In this document: positions 12,108 to 13,211 of the stretch, in pieces | Numbering within the stretch: the stretch's first letter is position 1 | Layout of the letters: each line of letters starts with the position of its first letter | Source: Candidatus Nealsoniibacteriota bacterium | Lineage (GTDB): Bacteria; Patescibacteriota; Minisyncoccia; Minisyncoccales; MHMH01 | Assembly: GCA_016181985.1 (NCBI GenBank) | Contig: JACOYG010000056.1 | Span: 1 to 13,211, forward strand | Direction of reading: 5' to 3' | DNA: 13,211 nt | Translations under genes and position numbers: made by a program | Notes under the pieces: generated by a model | Databases searched by the model: none | What the model was told of the DNA's origin: nothing | What the model saw: only the letters and a program-made list of their open reading frames with translations

Positions 12108-13067
12108 TTATTCTTTAAGATTTTTGCCGCTATGATATTGCCTGTGAACGTCACGCAGGTGTTTATTTGTAACGTGAGTGTAAATTTGAGTGCTGGTAAT
12201 ACTGCGATGGCCTAAAAATTCTTGAATGGTCCTCAAGTCAACGCCTTGCTCCAAGAGATCGGTTGCCATGCTGTGGCGCAAGGTATGCGGCGTAGTAAAA
12301 ATAGGCACTCCGGCCAGAATATCGTACTTTTTAACCAGCCTTTCTATGGATCTTGGAGTTAATCTTCTATCCGCTCCTTCTTGGGCCTTGTAGTTTATAA
12401 ACAGGGCCTTTTCTTTATCTTTGCGCGTAGCCAGATATTTTTTAATCCAAGAAAGGGCTCTTTCAGAAAAGTAAACGGTTCGCGGATAGCTTCCTTTGCC
12501 GATTATCCCTAATTCCAAATCTTTTTTATCTTTTATATTATTGGCAAACTGTTCTTTGTTGAGCTTCGTCAACTCCGCTATCCTTAAGCCGGTGGAGAAA
12601 AGCGACTCCAAGATAGCCCTATCCCTTAAGCCATCCGCCTTCTTTATATCCGGAGCCATTAAAAGCTTCTCTATCTGCTCTAAGGTGAGGAATTTGACCG
12701 TTTTTTGGGTCCTGGCGTCCTTTGGGAGGGTTATTTTACCCGGGGGCAGTGAAACTATATCCTTGGCCACAAAATAGCCCAAAATGGCTCTTAGGGCGAT
12801 AAGATAGTAGTTTTGGGTACTTTTCTTAAGGGGAAGGCCTCCTTTGATCTGGGAGCGGGATAAGTGCAGGCGGTAAGCCCAAATATCCTCAGAAGACAGC
12901 TCATGGGGCTTAAGACCGATCTTTTTGACGGCTTTCAACCAATAGACGAACTTATCAAGATATCTTTTATAATTCTCCTGAGTTTTATCCGATAAACCTT
13001 TTTCCACTTCGCAATAATCTAAAAAGTCCGGAATGTATTCAATTATGCTTTTGTTTGATTGGTTCAT
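12108..13067 (-). CDS. XerC/XerD-like tyrosine recombinase
   Basis: A 319-residue site-specific recombinase. It has an N-terminal SAM-like core-binding domain (about 8-110) and a catalytic domain (about 125-310) with the full catalytic set: Arg162 (Thr-Gly-Leu-Arg-Ile-Ala-Glu), Lys191, His261-x-x-Arg264 (His-Thr-Leu-Arg-His), His287 (Leu-Gly-His-Arg-Ser) and nucleophile Tyr296. Length and motifs fit either the chromosomal dimer-resolving XerC/D type, often a single copy in reduced genomes, or an element integrase; the sequence alone does not decide. It is convergent to the SIMPL gene, and two hairpins lie directly upstream of its start. A TATATT lies too close to the ATG to act as its -10 box. 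No SD is present. Confidence 0.92.
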   Translation of the reverse strand: MNQSNKSIIEYIPDFLDYCEVEKGLSDKTQENYKRYLDKFVYWLKAVKKIGLKPHELSSEDIWAYRLHLSRSQIKGGLPLKKSTQNYYLIALRAILGYFVAKDIVSLPPGKITLPKDARTQKTVKFLTLEQIEKLLMAPDIKKADGLRDRAILESLFSTGLRIAELTKLNKEQFANNIKDKKDLELGIIGKGSYPRTVYFSERALSWIKKYLATRKDKEKALFINYKAQEGADRRLTPRSIERLVKKYDILAGVPIFTTPHTLRHSMATDLLEQGVDLRTIQEFLGHRSITSTQIYTHVTNKHLRDVHRQYHSGKNLKE

Positions 13068-13075
13068 AAAATATA

Positions 13076-13121
13076 CGCAGATTCTTGCGACACCGGCGGG
13101 GAAGTGTTCGCAAAATCTGCG
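13076..13121. other. Imperfect inverted repeat upstream of the recombinase
   Basis: Arms 13076-13093 and 13104-13121 pair over 17 positions (CGCAGATT, TTGCGA and CAC with their complements), with one unpaired base in each arm and a 10-nt GC-rich loop. A stem with bulges beside a tyrosine recombinase could be a recombination site or a folded attC-like site, but no core sequence is recognised. Confidence 0.6.
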
Positions 13122-13122
13122 G

Positions 13123-13157
13123 GCGATAAAGCGTCGTAGAATGCGACGCTTTATCGC
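13123..13157. other. 14-bp perfect hairpin plus repeated ATGCGACGCT
   Basis: GCGATAAAGCGTCG (13123-13136) pairs perfectly with 13144-13157 around a 7-nt loop. ATGCGACGCT at 13141-13150 occurs again at 13162-13171, 21 nt on, about two helical turns, as protein-binding sites often are. No U-tract follows. The remaining sequence to the window end shows only a short GCCC/GGGC hairpin (13192-13203) and no gene. Confidence 0.6.
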
Positions 13158-13211
13158 TATTATGCGACGCTACTTATATTCATAATAACAAGCCCCGAAG
13201 GGCCGTCAAGC

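Noticed and set aside
1..13211. CRISPR array, tRNA or rRNA genes, or a recognisable insertion sequence
   Set aside because: No regularly spaced repeat series, no tRNA-like cloverleaf or rRNA stretch, and no transposase or terminal inverted repeats were seen on reading by eye.

Overview
The window looks like part of a small, gene-dense, AT-rich bacterial genome, most likely a Candidate Phyla Radiation (Patescibacteria/Parcubacteria-type) organism. This is inference, from tightly packed SD-less genes, bacterial -35/-10 promoters that seem to start transcription at or next to the AUG, and membrane protein types that I associate with that group. UGA works as a stop (for example at 6753-6755 and 4023-4025), which argues against the UGA=Gly code of Absconditabacteria/Gracilibacteria.

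Layout, left to right. (1) 1-1876: the C-terminal end of a VKOR-like thiol oxidase, DoxX, an Fe/Mn superoxide dismutase, a second DoxX-like membrane protein and a membrane-anchored type-1 copper cupredoxin, all on + and nearly contiguous. (2) 1885-4816: a block bounded by a perfect 38-bp direct repeat of the cupredoxin 3' end (1847-1884 and 4817-4854). It carries a MiaB/RimO-like radical SAM protein (+), a strong bidirectional terminator, and a coupled minus-strand pair: a 2-phosphoglycerate-kinase-like P-loop protein and a nucleotidyltransferase broken by a single-base frameshift. It ends in the N-terminus of a CcdA-type membrane protein that is cut off and fused in frame to the copied cupredoxin tail. 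(3) 4855-11210: a large CPTCG membrane protein with an unusual Cys-rich C-terminal domain, a His-rich membrane-anchored protein, a small His/Cys membrane protein, a DUF1573 protein, a CcdA/DsbD-like electron carrier, a CPIC membrane protein and a CopA copper ATPase. (4) 11240-12022: a SIMPL-domain protein. (5) 12108-13067 (-): a XerC/D-like tyrosine recombinase, preceded by stacked hairpins at the right edge.

The flanks read as one theme, handling of copper and thiols at the cell surface together with oxidative defence. CopA would export Cu(I), the cupredoxin and His-rich proteins could bind it outside, VKOR and CcdA would move reducing equivalents through the membrane, and SOD with DoxX would remove superoxide. 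The centre block has no link to this theme and uses different translation signals: all three of its main genes have strong GGAGG-type Shine-Dalgarno sites, while essentially none of the flanking genes do. This, with the 38-bp repeat and the chimeric reading frame, makes the block the most striking structure here, either a transferred or rearranged segment or an assembly join that needs read-level checking.

The best candidate for an undescribed system is the 4877-8950 run of Cys/His-rich membrane proteins placed between a cupredoxin and CopA.
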